From: Cololabis saira
Lineage: Eukaryota; Chordata; Actinopteri; Beloniformes; Belonidae
Direction: 5' to 3'
Assembly: GCF_033807715.1 (NCBI RefSeq)
Contig: NC_084599.1
Span: 29,702,125-29,766,124 of the forward strand
DNA: 64,000 bases
Shown here piece by piece: positions 24,001 through 35,974 of the stretch (its first letter is position 1; every line of letters begins with the position of its first letter). The translations under genes were made by a program, and so were the position numbers. The notes beneath the pieces are model-generated. The model was not told where the DNA came from. It ran no database searches and was given only the letters and a program-made list of their open reading frames with translations.

Positions 24001-26403
24001 CCCTGTCGGTCCGTACTGTTTCTACCTCCATGTTTCCTGCCAAGTTTTTGCTCCAGTTTTTTTGAATCCCTGTTTTGTGTTTTTTTGATCCTGCTAAGCA
24101 GCGCTTTGGTTTTTGGTTTTCTTTCAAATAAACCCTGCTTTTTTGCAACTCCTGCCTCCTGCTCTCCTGCGTTTGGGTCCTCAACAAACACCTACCGTGA
24201 CACATTTACGAAGATAAACTTTATTAGTTATTTAGCAGAGTTTAATCACAAAATCTTTTTTTTAAGCACTTTATTTTTTCAGATTACCTCTGAAGGATTG
24301 CTTCATACAATGAGCCTCCCAAATTATTGAGTTATTTAATAGATTATGGATTGCTTGAGCATAGGGGAAGCTGACTCCAACGTCTCACGCATGGATATTT
24401 GCAGGTTCTTGTTTATTTTTGTTAACATGAACACGTTTCTTTTGTATAGTATCACCTGGAAACAGCTGTTAGCCATAAACTCCATACATACACCACTAAA
24501 ACGTAAATGTGAAGATCATAGATTGTTTTATGCTAAACTCAGGATATCAGACACATCTGTGTGAGTTTCCTGAGTAATGATGTTTATTTCTTCAGGGAAC
24601 ATGGTTATGGGTTGAACATAAACTTGTCATCAGTTCTCCTTGTGCTCATGTCTGTTTAGGTTCTTCACTTACTTCAAAGGCATTGAGGTGACTGATAACT
24701 GTTTGGTGAACATCTATCCGATCGGCGAGGACTTCTACGCCGTCACTGAAACAAACTACATCACCAAGGTGGATCCTGATTCCCTGGAGACATTAAAGAA
24801 GGTGAGAACGGATGGTTCTGAATGGAAAGTCAAGTTCAATCTACCAGGGTTCATGGTTTCTTCACAAAACACTGTATCGTAATTTAACTACAAAGCTTGT
24901 GTTGTTAATGGGATTTAAGACGCATTTTAACACCTGTAACATCTGGATTGAACTGAATATTATCCTCTAAATTTCAGTCATTTTTCTAATGATTAGCTGG
25001 TCTTTTGAAATCTCAATATGCTGCAATTAAACAGCTTTTCAGTGGCATGGAAGCTCATCATCACAAATGTTAAAAAGTACCATGTTTAGTCGAATAAATC
25101 CTCCAAGCAGAACAACGTCACGCACGGCAACAAAAAAAGTAGCTTTTAAGCAGATAAAAGCTTTGCAAAAAGATATACGACACGGTTGTCAGGTGGGCAC
25201 TTGAGAAGCACCCGTCTCGAACTGAATACGACTCTTTGAAGTGCTGTTATTTTTACTTTTTTTGAAGTGCGGACGAGTGACCGCCTGTGACTTGTACTGG
25301 CAAAAACAGCTGTGCATGTTTTTGCCTTAGGTGGACCTGTGCAAGTACATCTCGGTGAACGGGGTGACCGCCCACCCCCACATCGAAGCAGATGGTACGG
25401 TCTACAATATCGGTAACTGCTTTGGCAAGAACTTGAGTCTGGCGTACAACATTATTAAGATCCCGCCTGCACAGGAAGGTGAGTCATGCTGTTAATAAAC
25501 AAATATTATTGATTACTGACTTTCTTTTCCTTTATAATGAGTGGTTGCCTCAAATATTTCATGACCTCAAGCTGATACAATTTCAACAAAGATACAATTT
25601 CAACTCAGATGGACAAATGAATTAGGAGCTATAGAAAAGATTGAAAAAATTGAACCCCAGTGACATGTTAAACTGTAATTAGCATCAAAGTCTTGCAGTC
25701 TGTCCGTGTGACTATTAAAGAGAGATGAAAAGTAGTTTCTCTATTTCACTCTCTCATACGGTAAGTTATTATCTATTATGACTTTTCCCAGGGATTTAAA
25801 AAAAATAACAATTCCATTTCAGTTTAAAAGAACTTTATCAATCCCTGAAGAGCAATTAATTTAATATGATACCAACAATTTTGTCATCTGTGGGTTTAAG
25901 TAAAGATGAAGCAAGAAAAAAAGAAAAGCTAAAGATACCAACTGCTAAAAGGAGAAGTAAAAATAACTTCTTATACCGTAGTTGTAAGTGTGTATTTGTG
26001 TGTTTCCAGACAAATCTGACCCCATTGAGAAATCCGAAGTTGTAGTTCAGCTCCCCAGCAGCGAGAGGTTAAAACCGTCCTACATGCACAGGTACAGAGT
26101 CGTCTCACGAGGACAAAACGGCTGCATCTCTTCTTGTCCATTAACAAAAACTCCCACCATGCTTGTGTGTCTGCAGTTTTGGTATGACTGAAAACCATTT
26201 CGTATTTGTGGAGCAGCCGGTGAAGATCAACCTGCTGAAGTTCCTGTCAGCTTGGAGCGTCAGAGGAGCCACCTACATGGACTGTTTTGAATCGTGTGAC
26301 AGCATGGGGGTAGGCGGGGCCTGTCTTCTCAGACATTTATTCCTCTGAATGAACAGCACAAACACTATCTGCTGTGTTTCATCAGCTCTTCACACTTCCA
26401 TTG

Positions 26404-26457
<54 letters not shown>

Positions 26458-29400
26458 GCACGTGCGCAGACTTGGTTCCATGTGGCCACCAAGGACCCAG
26501 CAGGCTACATGAGCAGCCACAAGTTCAGGACGTCTGCTTTCAACCTGTTTCATCACATCAACGCCTATGAAGACCAGGGATTCATCGTGGTCGACCTCTG
26601 CACGTGGAAAGGGTGGGTGTGTGAAGTGAGTGTGCTCCCTTCAAATGTGTGTATTTGCCTCATGCTGACATAGCTCTCCCCTCTGTAGTCACGACTTTGT
26701 GTATAATTACCTGTACCTGGCCAACCTGAGGGAAGAGTGGGAGGAGGTGAAGAAAGCAGCGATGAAAGCTCCTCAGCCTGAGGTCAGACGGTACGTGCTG
26801 CCGCTGGATATTCACAGGGTGAGTCTACACACGCACGCACACACATACACACACACACACAGCAAATTTAATATGTCATTACTAATACTTTAGTCATCTC
26901 ATCTGTTCTTCTTAAGATATAATATAAAGGGGACCTATTATGGCTAATATCTATTTTAAACAGGCCTTGAATGTCTTAAAAAAAAGCTTTTGATTGTTTT
27001 TGCTAAATAAATTAGAAATTCAGCCTCTAAACCATGTCTTTATCTTTCCAGTCTCTAACCTCATTATCTATTTGGGATTCTGATTCATTTCACTACAAAA
27101 AACCTCAATAAAGTGGCAGCTGGCTGGAGGGAGATGGACAGAGAGCGTCCGATGTCACGCTGTGCGATACGATAGTCGGACGCTCGCATGCAGTTAGGAC
27201 ACAGAGTTTAGTTGTGGGCGTGGTTTGCCTTTTGGTTACGTAACGAAAGGGAGCAGAATCTGAACGGCTCGTAGAAGCCACATCAGGCTGGACAGCTCAT
27301 CCGGGCGGCTGTACAGACACTGCAGAATTTGGTTGCTTTCCTCCTTCTCTGAGTTGGCAGGCTGAGGGGAGACCACTTTATATATGTTAAAGCAAGAAAA
27401 AACTTGTTTTTCATAATAGGTCCACTTTTAAGTGCCTACTTCAAATGCTAAATTAAAATGTCACATTAGAATAGTTCTACTGTAGCAATAAAACTATTTC
27501 TCTTCATCCACGTCACAATTACCCCCCCATGGGGTTGTGCCCCCCCATGGAGGGGGCACAACTTAAATATAAAAACTGTGCATCATTTGTGTTTTGTTGA
27601 ATACACCCATCAAACATTAACCTTAACATTAGTCTTTCTCTGTTACTCGTGAGTCCTGATTCAGGATTCTGCTTTGGGCTTTTGATATCCTCTGGGCAGT
27701 TGTTGGAAGGGTAGCCGCTGAACTAAACTGTCTCCATCAGTAGACTGGTTGTTGAACTGATGGATACCTAAACACTGAGATGACCGGCCTCATGCATACT
27801 CATTTTGCTTGATCGTGAGTCTACAGAGACCTTCTTTTTGCAAGACGTGGTTCACATTAGCTGAGAAAAATAAACTTAAAGCGTGTTTTATCCATAAAAA
27901 TAGCTCTTAACAACACCTCCAAGCTCATTTCATTAACTGGCCTCCAGATTAGCAAATTACTGACTGATTATTTTTTTGCTGAAGTAATTACCCTCTGGTT
28001 TGGTGTTGTGCTCCCTGATACGCTGCAGCAAACGCCAGCACTGCAAATGTTCAATGAGCTTGTTCAATTAAAACACCAGAAATTATAATTGATTGTGTTA
28101 TCATCTTGAGCACATTATGTTTGCCTGCTATTGTGATGAAAGTCCCACAGTGAGCTGAACTTCACCTTTAGATGACCCAGTTTCTTAATGATATACAAAA
28201 TTAATTCTGATCTGACAGTGCTTTAACTAATTGTGTTTGGAGCAGCAGCAGTTTGGTGTGGTGATGCACTGCAGGGATCAAGCAAGGGATAGCTAATGAA
28301 AGCTGAAAGGAGGAATATTTGTATTTGTGTTTTTTTGTGACAGCTTTCTGTTTTAAAGCCCCCAGGCTTTACTTCATCTCAGCCTCACAGTTTACTTTGG
28401 ATATGTTACCTGACACCCGACTGTATTTCTCCAATCCCGCTTTTCCTCACTATTCTGTGGTTATCATGTCTTTGTGTGCATTAAGGAGGAGCAGGGAAAG
28501 AACCTGGTTTCCCTGCCGTACACCACTGCAACTGCTGTTCTTCACAGCGACGGCACCATCTGGCTTGAACCTGAAGTTCTGTTTTCTGGACCAAGACAAG
28601 GTGACAACACTCAAATTACAAGCTGCCTATTTATGTATATATGTATACGTGTATAGGGGTACACAAGAGAATGATCCTTATATTTCTCCGTCTCTGCTTT
28701 CTATGGAAAAAATCAACATATTCTACCCTTTTTTAAATTTTTTTTACAAAAACTGAAATAATTTATTAATGAAATGTCTGTGACCTACTTTGGTCAAAAC
28801 TCAGCCCAGCACCTCTCTCACATTTATTGTCTTTTTCAGCTTTTGAATTCCCACAGATCAACTACTCTCAGTATTCTGGGAAAAAGTACTCCTTCGCCTA
28901 CGGCCTCGGACTCAACCACTTCATCCCTGACAGGGTAGGAGCCCTTTACCAGTCACACTGGAGGGATTGGGACAGTGTATGAGCACGTATTACTGTAAAA
29001 CCAGCTGCTGCTTGTTGCTGTAGATTGTCAAGTTGAACGTGCAGACCAAAGAGACCTGGGTGTGGCAGGAGGAAGAGTGTTACCCATCAGAGCCGCTGTT
29101 TGTGCCAACGCCTGGCGCCACGGAGGAAGATGACGGTAGGACCTACACTCATGTTGTTTTCTCATTATCTGGCTTCACTCTGGGAGTGGGGCATTTCATT
29201 CCTCCCTCAATCTTCCAGGACATTTTATTTTACTGGGCTCACACTTTCTGACGGTCGTCAGTCACATCTTTGGGATTTGTTGCAGAATATTTGTTCTCTA
29301 CAGCAAAGAATAAGCTAGAAAACGGCAATTATACCTTTATCCTTATCAACTTTAAAGGAAAACACATCGCTAACACAACTGTCTGAGGTCTTGATGAAAC

Positions 29401-30855
29401 ACCTAACACATTTTGGTGGTCAAAATACCACGGAGATACAGTGCAATAGCTCCCTTTTTCAACCAGTCTTTACAGCTGTGTCCAGAGCGTTCAGTCACTC
29501 CACTCAGTTTGACCCATTTTCTACGATGTTTGCCTCTATAAACTGGTGCTACAGCTCTGTGTCACACACTGTTGAACACAGGAAGTGCAACATGGTCCAA
29601 GGGTGAGTAAAGATTACGATTGGGAGATAAAAATGGGAAGCTAATCCCTCTCGGACCTGGGTCTGTGATACAAAAATAAAGTGACAGGGTTGTGTTATGT
29701 CTTATCTGTTTGATCTAGTAAGGCACTTAAATGAACTTATGCTCCTAAGGGGAGAAAAAAGTCATATGTCAACTTGACAACAGTCTTTTTATGGAGGTCC
29801 TTTTCGTCTGACACAAACACCACAGGACTTCTGAAGGTGTCCTGTGACGTGAGGCACCAGTACACTCAGAGCAGATCTTAGATGAGGCCTTTTTAGCACA
29901 GCTCACAGGCGCTCACTCAGATCGAGATCTGGGCAGTTGTAAAGTCATCTTAATCCTGCAGCGAAGCTGCTGAAAAAGCCCACCTCCACCAGGAACCACA
30001 GCTGCCCTGAAGAAGTGGAGCAAACGATACACGTGCCCCCAGTCGATCCCAGGGTGGGAACACGTCTCGTTAGACCAGTTCTGATGAATTTGAACTGGTC
30101 TAACAAAGCATCAGAACTGAGCCAATGAGGCAACATCGTTCTCAACATAGAAACCTGAGTCTTTTTTTGAGAAGGTGCTTCAGCTAAATCAGTTTTAAAA
30201 GCTTTTTTTTTTACAGTTTAATTTATGTCTTCTGAAGTTGCCAACAGCTTCTTATTGATCCAAACTTATTGACGAGACAGCTCCAGGGATTTTTCTCATA
30301 CCTGATTGTGGCAAATAAAATCCTGTCTAATATACTGAGTGGGGAGATCAAATCAAAAAGCGAAACATTGCACCAAAAATAACAACAAAATCAGAATTCT
30401 AAACCGCAAACTTTTATTTTTTTAAAGATTTGTTTGGGCTCTAGTGGCCCTTTATTGAAGTTGCAGACAGGAAGGGGGTAGAGAGAGAGAATGGGGATGA
30501 CATGCAGCAAAGGTGCACAGGCCAGGATTCAAACCTGCGACCGCTGCAGGAGGACTGTAGCCTCAGTATATGAGCCGCTTGCTTAACCCACTGTGCCACC
30601 AAGCGGCCCAAACTTTTCTTTTTTAACCTTAATCGTGTCTTTGGTGGCAGCTCTCATTCTCTCTGCTGGAATTCTGCAGGTGTGCTGCTGAGTATCGTGG
30701 TGAAGCCGGGTGCAGAGAGGCCAGGATGCCTGCTGGTGCTGGACGCCATGAACCTGACGGAGCTCGCTAGGGCCGAGGTCAACACCATCATTCCCGTCAC
30801 TTTGCATGGGATGTACAAACCACCACTCCAGTCCCCCTCTGTTCCTTCCAGTTAA
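21085..30855 (+). CDS. rpe65a: Retinoid isomerohydrolase RPE65
   Basis: Coding exons: 21085-21095, 22491-22573, 23097-23247, 23653-23760, 24660-24801, 25331-25478, 26010-26091, 26177-26309, 26470-26612, 26689-26818, 28486-28600, 28840-28934, 29024-29135, 30680-30855. Phases all agree, total 1629 nt, 542 aa (mammals 533). Family knowledge: the carotenoid-oxygenase-fold enzyme of the retinal pigment epithelium that turns all-trans-retinyl ester into 11-cis-retinol on smooth ER membranes. The four iron-binding histidines are visible at H180 (TAHPHI), H241 (PSYMHS), H313 (NLFHHIN) and H527 (PVTLHG). The second-shell Glu in TETN (E148) is kept. The start aligns exactly with MSIQVEHPAGGYKK. Oddities: C231 and C330 positions are Ser and Thr, and the tail runs about nine residues past the usual end ([11 protein letters not shown]). 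Synteny behind depdc1a argues for rpe65a rather than the fish rpe65b/c copies. Confidence 0.93.
21362..21760. mobile_element. MITE in rpe65a intron 1
   Basis: The inverted ends ATGCCGCGTTCCATTTGTCC and its counterpart GGTAAATGGAACGCAGCAT enclose about 400 bp with secondary inverted blocks (GGGATTTCCCAGTTCC, CATTCCCAGTTCCGAG). No coding capacity is seen. Confidence 0.7.
21762..21874. mobile_element. Short palindromic MITE (copy 1)
   Basis: A 113-bp unit with ends AAGCCTGGATTATGGTTC / GAACCATAAATCAGCCTT and an inner palindrome built on CTACGCCGTA. Further copies of the same family lie at 47469-47610 (complete) and about 46991-47053 (internal part). Confidence 0.75.
23871..24202 (+). mobile_element. 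Solo LTR of a Gypsy-type element
   Basis: A 332-bp unit beginning TGTCAGGGTTTGACAC and ending CACCTACCGTGACA, with an AATAAA at about 24127. It is flanked by perfect 5-bp target duplications CATTT (23866-23870 and 24203-24207). No internal retrotransposon sequence remains, so it is a product of LTR-LTR recombination. It lies in rpe65a intron 4 in sense orientation. Confidence 0.85.
26406..26452. repeat. (GT)n microsatellite
   Basis: Perfect GT repeats immediately upstream of the rpe65a exon 9 acceptor. The intron is only 160 bp, so the repeat forms most of the region before the splice acceptor. Confidence 0.95.
26926..27430. mobile_element. MITE in rpe65a intron 10
   Basis: The termini AAAGGGGACCTATTATG and CATAATAGGTCCACTTTT are inverted copies, about 505 bp apart. 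No coding capacity is seen. This terminus is familiar from fish non-autonomous DNA transposons. The superfamily was not assigned. Confidence 0.7.
30436..30609 (-). mobile_element. tRNA-derived SINE
   Basis: On the minus strand the head reads like a tRNA gene promoter: an A box in GGTGGCACAGTGGGTTAAG, a B box in GGTTTGAATCC, then CTGCATGTCATCCCC and a pyrimidine-rich body ending with AATAAAGGG. This is a widespread fish SINE type. It lies in rpe65a intron 13, 70 bp before the last exon. Confidence 0.75.
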
Positions 30856-31140
30856 GCCGATGTTCTGCGTAGGAATGACTCCAAACAGATCCAGGAGCCC
30901 TGGAGTATACTGGAAAGCATTTATCATGTTGAAAAATAATGTGACTCATTTCATTTACATCTCCTATTACTGAAACTATACTTGTAAAGACAGAAATACA
31001 ATAAAATACACAATATTTTTGCTGAAGGTATATCAAACTACTTTATAAAAGTAAAATGATTATGCTCCATTTGAAATATTTTTTGGTAGAATAGACTTGT
31101 TTTGATGTAAGATTCTGTAAAATAAATCAGTGACTTACAA
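30856..31140 (+). other. rpe65a: rpe65a 3' untranslated region
   Basis: Follows the TAA at 30853-30855. Candidate polyadenylation signals are the AATAAAATA cluster near 30999 and AATAAA at 31121-31126. No further open frame was recognised. Confidence 0.55.
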
Positions 31141-31159
31141 CAAAGCTAATATGTGTAAC

Positions 31160-32165
31160 TTTTTGAGTTTATTTTTTCTTCTCTTGGCAGTTTATGAATG
31201 AAATGGCGTTGATCAAAGATAATAGAGTTTTGTCAAATCCAAAACAAAGAAAAAGATGGAACTAAAACGGTTATAATGTGATGATGAGCCACTGTGTAAG
31301 GGACCGGAGCAGCCTCCCCACGTAAAAGGGGATAAGGCAAGCTGGACTTGGGTGATGAGGTGGAAAAGAGAACACGCAGAGCGGAGGGCAAATGCAAAAC
31401 TGCACATTGCGCATAGCCTCGCAGCAAGCTACCTCCACTCAGAGCCGAAAAGGGCTGAATGAGGCTTCCTTAAGTACTGTACAGCAGCCTGCCAAACTTA
31501 ATTGGGGCAAACCATTACTGAGGGGAACACCGATGACATAAAGGCCCCCAACTGCTGTATAACCTCACCCAAAATATAATATAATCAACAATAATAATTA
31601 GACTTTAAACACTTTATATAATGCCCGCACATCTAATACAATTTAATATAATTATTATAGTGCAAACATAAACCTACAAAAAACCAACCACCCCTGGGCA
31701 CCATGGGCCATTCCCACCCGCCCCGGCTCATAAAGCCCCTGCAGCGCGCTTCTACTGCGGAGCTGGGAGACGTGCAGGTGAATGTATGTAGGCCAGTGTC
31801 TGTGAATGTTTGAGAGTCCGTGTACTGTACTAGCGTCTTCAACTGTGGATTGATGAAAAATGAGACGAGCAGTGGGTACTTCACTACCCGCCAGGATGAT
31901 TGTGTGGAGAGAACTGCTTCAGGTGAGTTGTGTGTGGGGGAGGTGAGTCGTAGCGCTCCCGACGCCGGTGTTCTGCCAATTTCTGCTGCTTTGCCAAAAA
32001 ATGCTACCTAATGGTTTTCTACCTTTTTGTAAAGCTACAATTTTACTGTGTTTTACTCCCTAAACCACTTCCTTTTCCCCCCCAAGTGGTCCTTGTCGCT
32101 AGCCAGGCCGTCATTAATAAGACTGTTCTTAATGACCTGCCTGGTTAAATAAAGGCCAATGACTG
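31160..32165. other. Repeat-like spacer with a LINE-type tail
   Basis: No gene was recognised. The right end (about 32030-32165) contains GACCTGCCTGGTTAAATAAAGG followed by ATGACTGAATGAATG, the usual 3' terminus of a fish non-LTR retrotransposon. The rest has no recognisable reading frame. Confidence 0.4.
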
Positions 32166-32319
32166 AATGAATGTCAAATAAAGCCATAGAATTGTTTAGA
32201 GTTTTTTTCTCTTTATCGTATAATGTTCACAAAGTGTAATGCAATTCATGTCATGGGTCGTGTATTTTGAAGGATCAAATACTCAACATCCAATATTATC
32301 AAACATAGTGCGAATTACA

Positions 32320-32410
32320 GGGGGGTTGACACCCCCACCCCCCCAATTACAACCTTGACCCCCCCTAAAGGAGGGACAAATAAGAAATTGGGGGGGGGGG
32401 GGGGGGGGTT
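32320..32410. repeat. Poly-C / poly-G low-complexity tract
   Basis: Runs of C followed by an 18-bp G run (about 32390-32408). Length is uncertain because such runs assemble poorly. Confidence 0.8.
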
Positions 32411-32439
32411 GAAACATTTATCTGTCTTATCAGTCATAA

Positions 32440-32770
32440 ATATGCAGGTTACCGGGACCACACAAATGAATTATTTTTACAATCTAAATTACAAAAATGT
32501 ATAGATCTAGTTAATTGCAATACAGCAAAACTAATGTTTAGAGCCAAGAATAACTTATTACCAGGACATATACAGGGGATATTCTTTGAAAGGGAGGGAG
32601 GTTATAACCTCAGGGGCCAACTTAATTTCAAAATTATCAATAGACGCACAACACTGAAGAGCTTCTGTCTGTCTACCTATGGGGTAAAACTTTGGAACAG
32701 CCTGAGCATAGATCTAAAACAAAGTAAAAACATATCACAATTTTAAAAAAAAGATATAAAGAAACTTTTT
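32440..32770 (+). mobile_element. LINE ORF2 C-terminal fragment
   Basis: The plus frame reads YRDHTNELFLQSK...FRAKNNLLPGHIQGIFFEREGGYNLRG...TLKSFCLSTYGVKLWNSL...FKKRYK. This is the conserved end of a non-LTR retrotransposon ORF2 (SFCxSxxGVKLWNSL block). It carries no catalytic domain. Confidence 0.7.
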
Positions 32771-32798
32771 TCTCAAAATACAGTGGTGAATAAAAATG

Positions 32799-32802
<4 letters not shown>

Positions 32803-32854
<52 letters not shown>
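32803..32854. repeat. (TA)n tract
   Basis: About 50 bp of TA repeats following the LINE fragment. Confidence 0.9.
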
Positions 32855-32856
<2 letters not shown>

Positions 32857-32907
32857 TTTATTTAATATGTGTAGATATATAAATTAATATTATGGAAACA
32901 TGTTATA

Positions 32908-35595
32908 TATATGTGGGTCAAAGACGCGGCATGTCAATTCTGGTGTCCGAAGCATATTTATAATGTTAAAAATATATAAAAATTTTAAAACACTACATTT
33001 TGTTACTCAACTCTACCCACTTTACTTATTCACAGGAGTATTTACTATAAGAAGTGAAAATTCAAGGAGCTATTTAGCTCAAAAGTACAAAACTGTCCCT
33101 CCTGGATAACGTCCGGGCTTAAAATCTATGTACAAAAATATGGTAAAAATGTCAAAAATCTTAATAAAAACATTAATTATGCACTGGGGCATAATTGTGT
33201 TGATGTTTGTAATGACACCTACAAATATAGTAACAACACTAAGCTTATTTACATTTTTATTCAAGAAATACTTGCTACTTTTGGATTCCCAAATGTCCCT
33301 CCTGGGTAACACACTTAAAGCGGCAATATATGACCATATTTGGATGTGGATAGTCATATTGCAGGGTGTTGCATCAGCCAACAGACCCCGAAGGACCAAG
33401 ACCAAGACAGAGCACAAGGTCAGTAAGTCTCTCTTAAAATGTTGATATTTTACCTTTTCGGTCGGTCGTACCTGACGTCCTCAAATCATTTGTCTTTCTG
33501 GATAACGCTAATAAAATATTTTTTATTTTTTTTTATTTTTTAAATGACCTATTTCATGCGAAATATGACATTGATGTGTTGAAGATTAAGCTAATATTTT
33601 ATATAGTAGACCCAGTTAGTGCCTGATTATAAAGGAAATTTTGTTTTTTTGTCCCCCCTGGATAACGATATGTCCTCCCTGGATAACAAAGATATTCTGT
33701 TACCCAGGACATGTCCTCTGTTATCCAGGATGGACATGTAAATCAATTCAGATTTTTATCAGTATCTGTAGCTTTTTAGGCATTGACTGATGTTGTAATG
33801 TTATATTTTTATTATTATTAATGATTAATTAAACGATTAATGAGGCAATATTATGTATTTTGGAACTTTTATGACATTTTTTGTTATCTTTTTCAATGAT
33901 AGCACCACAGGACATTACCCGTTTCCTGTCTCTCTCAACTGTGCTATCTAATAAATATCTTTTACATATATATATATATATATATTGAACTAATCTTTAT
34001 GTTTTTTGATAAAGTTTTAGTATAGCTTATGATGTTTAAGGGTCAGTTTTGTCCTTGCAGATGCCACTGTCTAATAAAGAAGGCAGAGACTTTTCAGGGC
34101 CAGGAAGAATGCTGAGCCACAAGCTAGGGCTGAGTATCTTGAGAAAAAGAGAGAAAGTTATTGTGATTTAGTAAAGTGATTATGCAGATCAGTTAAAAAA
34201 GGAATTAGAAAATAGGTTTACACTTGTTCGCAAAATATGTTAGTTAAGCAATGTGATGTGATGTTTATGGTAGGGCACATTTCTTCTGGAGCATCGGCAT
34301 CTTGGTAATTTATCAAACCTGTATACCATGTCATTTGTTTTATTTCTAGGTACTACAAAGATAAATCCAAATCAAAGCCCCAGACAACTATACAGCTGAT
34401 GACTCCTTCTGACTGGAAAACCTTCCAAAGTTTTTGGTAGCTCACCTCACCTGCTCCGCTCCCTCAGGCTGTGATAAAAGAAAAGATATCCAAGAAAAAA
34501 AATGCAGTTTCAATTGTTTGCTTTAAAGTTTAATTCATTAACAGGTTTATGAAAAGAAAAGTTTGGTTTACTGTATTAGACTAAAAATGTAGTTGTTATA
34601 AATAACTCAGTTACTTAACTGAAACTTTGAAAGATTTGTTGTTTTTAGGTGAGTTTATTGTGAAATCAAATCCATGGCATTTTAAGTGATTATCTATTGT
34701 TACATTCAGAAAAATCAACTCTAGTTTTTTAACATTTTAATATTTTAACATTGCAAATGACTTGGTCACTTGGTGACTTTAACGCTGACATTGTTGAACA
34801 AAAAGCTTGTTTGAATGTTTTGATGCTATGCTGTTACAAACAACTGAACGTGTTTTCTTATAGTTACGTCGCTGTTACATTGTTGCATGAAATTAAAGAT
34901 TTTTTTAAAAAAAAGAAGAAATCACTTTTTCAGATCTTTTAACAGTTCTCAGTTTCTTTGTATTATGTTGGTTACAAATTATGTTCCTGAAACAGCCTTT
35001 AATGAAATACTTGACACTGAAATCGTGCAGTGGTCATTCCTGGCTAACAGCATGTCATTCTGGGTAACAATGACACAGTCAAATAATTCAACCCAAATTT
35101 CATATTATATTACAGGATTGTGTTTTTTTAGGTGAGGATACAATAACAACCCTTTTACTTACACTGTGAAAAATCTTTAAGACATTTTCCATCTTTTTTC
35201 TCTTTTTGGCACTAAATATTGTGTGACAAACAGGAACGAATGAAGCCATTTCACTATGTCCAAATATATTACATTAATTCTGATAAAAATGTTGTTTTCT
35301 GAGAAGTAATTATTTGTTGAGCTCTAACTATAATTATCTAAAAACATTTAAATGCCAACAATGATAGAAATTTTAATTAATTTTGAAAACCATTTACGTT
35401 ACCCAGGGGGGACATTTCCCACGGGAGAAATCATATAATTCACTGAAAAATGTTTATTGCATTCTTAAAACAAATTCCTGTTGTTGAGTGATATACAAAA
35501 CACTCTGATAAAGATAGAAAGTGACTTAATGGGTATTTTTAGCCAATTTCATTTTTTTCCATTTTTAAAATCCTTATTCGTCTTTGACCCATGTA
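32908..35595. mobile_element. 2.7-kb element with inverted ends and repeated motif
   Basis: The ends TGTGGGTCAAAGACG (starting near 32912) and CGTCTTTGACCCATG (ending near 35593) are inverted copies, each running into TATATA. Between them the decamer CCTGG(A/G/C)TAAC or its CTGG(A/G)TAAC core occurs ten times. The left part carries it in plus orientation (33101, 33301, 33498, 33657, 33678), a back-to-back inverted pair follows (33699, 33720), then two plus copies (35039, 35060), and one minus copy lies near the right end (35398). Most copies are preceded by a GTCC(C/T) extension. No frame over about 110 codons resembles a protein. I read it as a non-autonomous DNA transposon of unknown superfamily. 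The motif copies could be transposase-binding subterminal repeats. Confidence 0.55.
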
Positions 35596-35749
35596 TATAT
35601 ATGGATATATAGTGATATATTATACATACAGTATTTATGTATGGATATATCTCTGTTAATATATATGGATATATAGTTATATGTAGATATGTTGGTAAAT
35701 GGATGTATATTTATGTTGATATATAGACTTATATTATGTTTTTTTTGTG

Positions 35750-35886
35750 TTCTATAAGTAAGCTCATTGATTCTCTTGCTATTTTGGAAAAATGAATATA
35801 AGATTTGGGGGTAGGACCTGATAAGTATATACTTCAATCCTACTCCCTTTCGAATATGCTGGTGGATCTGCGAGGTCTGCCTTGTC

Positions 35887-35918
<32 letters not shown>

Positions 35919-35970
35919 TAGTATTGTTCTTTCTAATTTGCATATTCGAAATAAAGCTCAATAATAATAA
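35750..35970 (+). mobile_element. Probable LINE 3' tail
   Basis: A stretch with GGGGGTAGGACCTGATAAG, a TACTCCCTTTCGAATATG block, a 30-bp T run and CGAAATAAAGCTCAATAATAATAAT. This resembles the 3'UTR and tail of fish L1-like elements. No coding sequence remains. Confidence 0.45.
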
Positions 35971-35974
35971 TATT

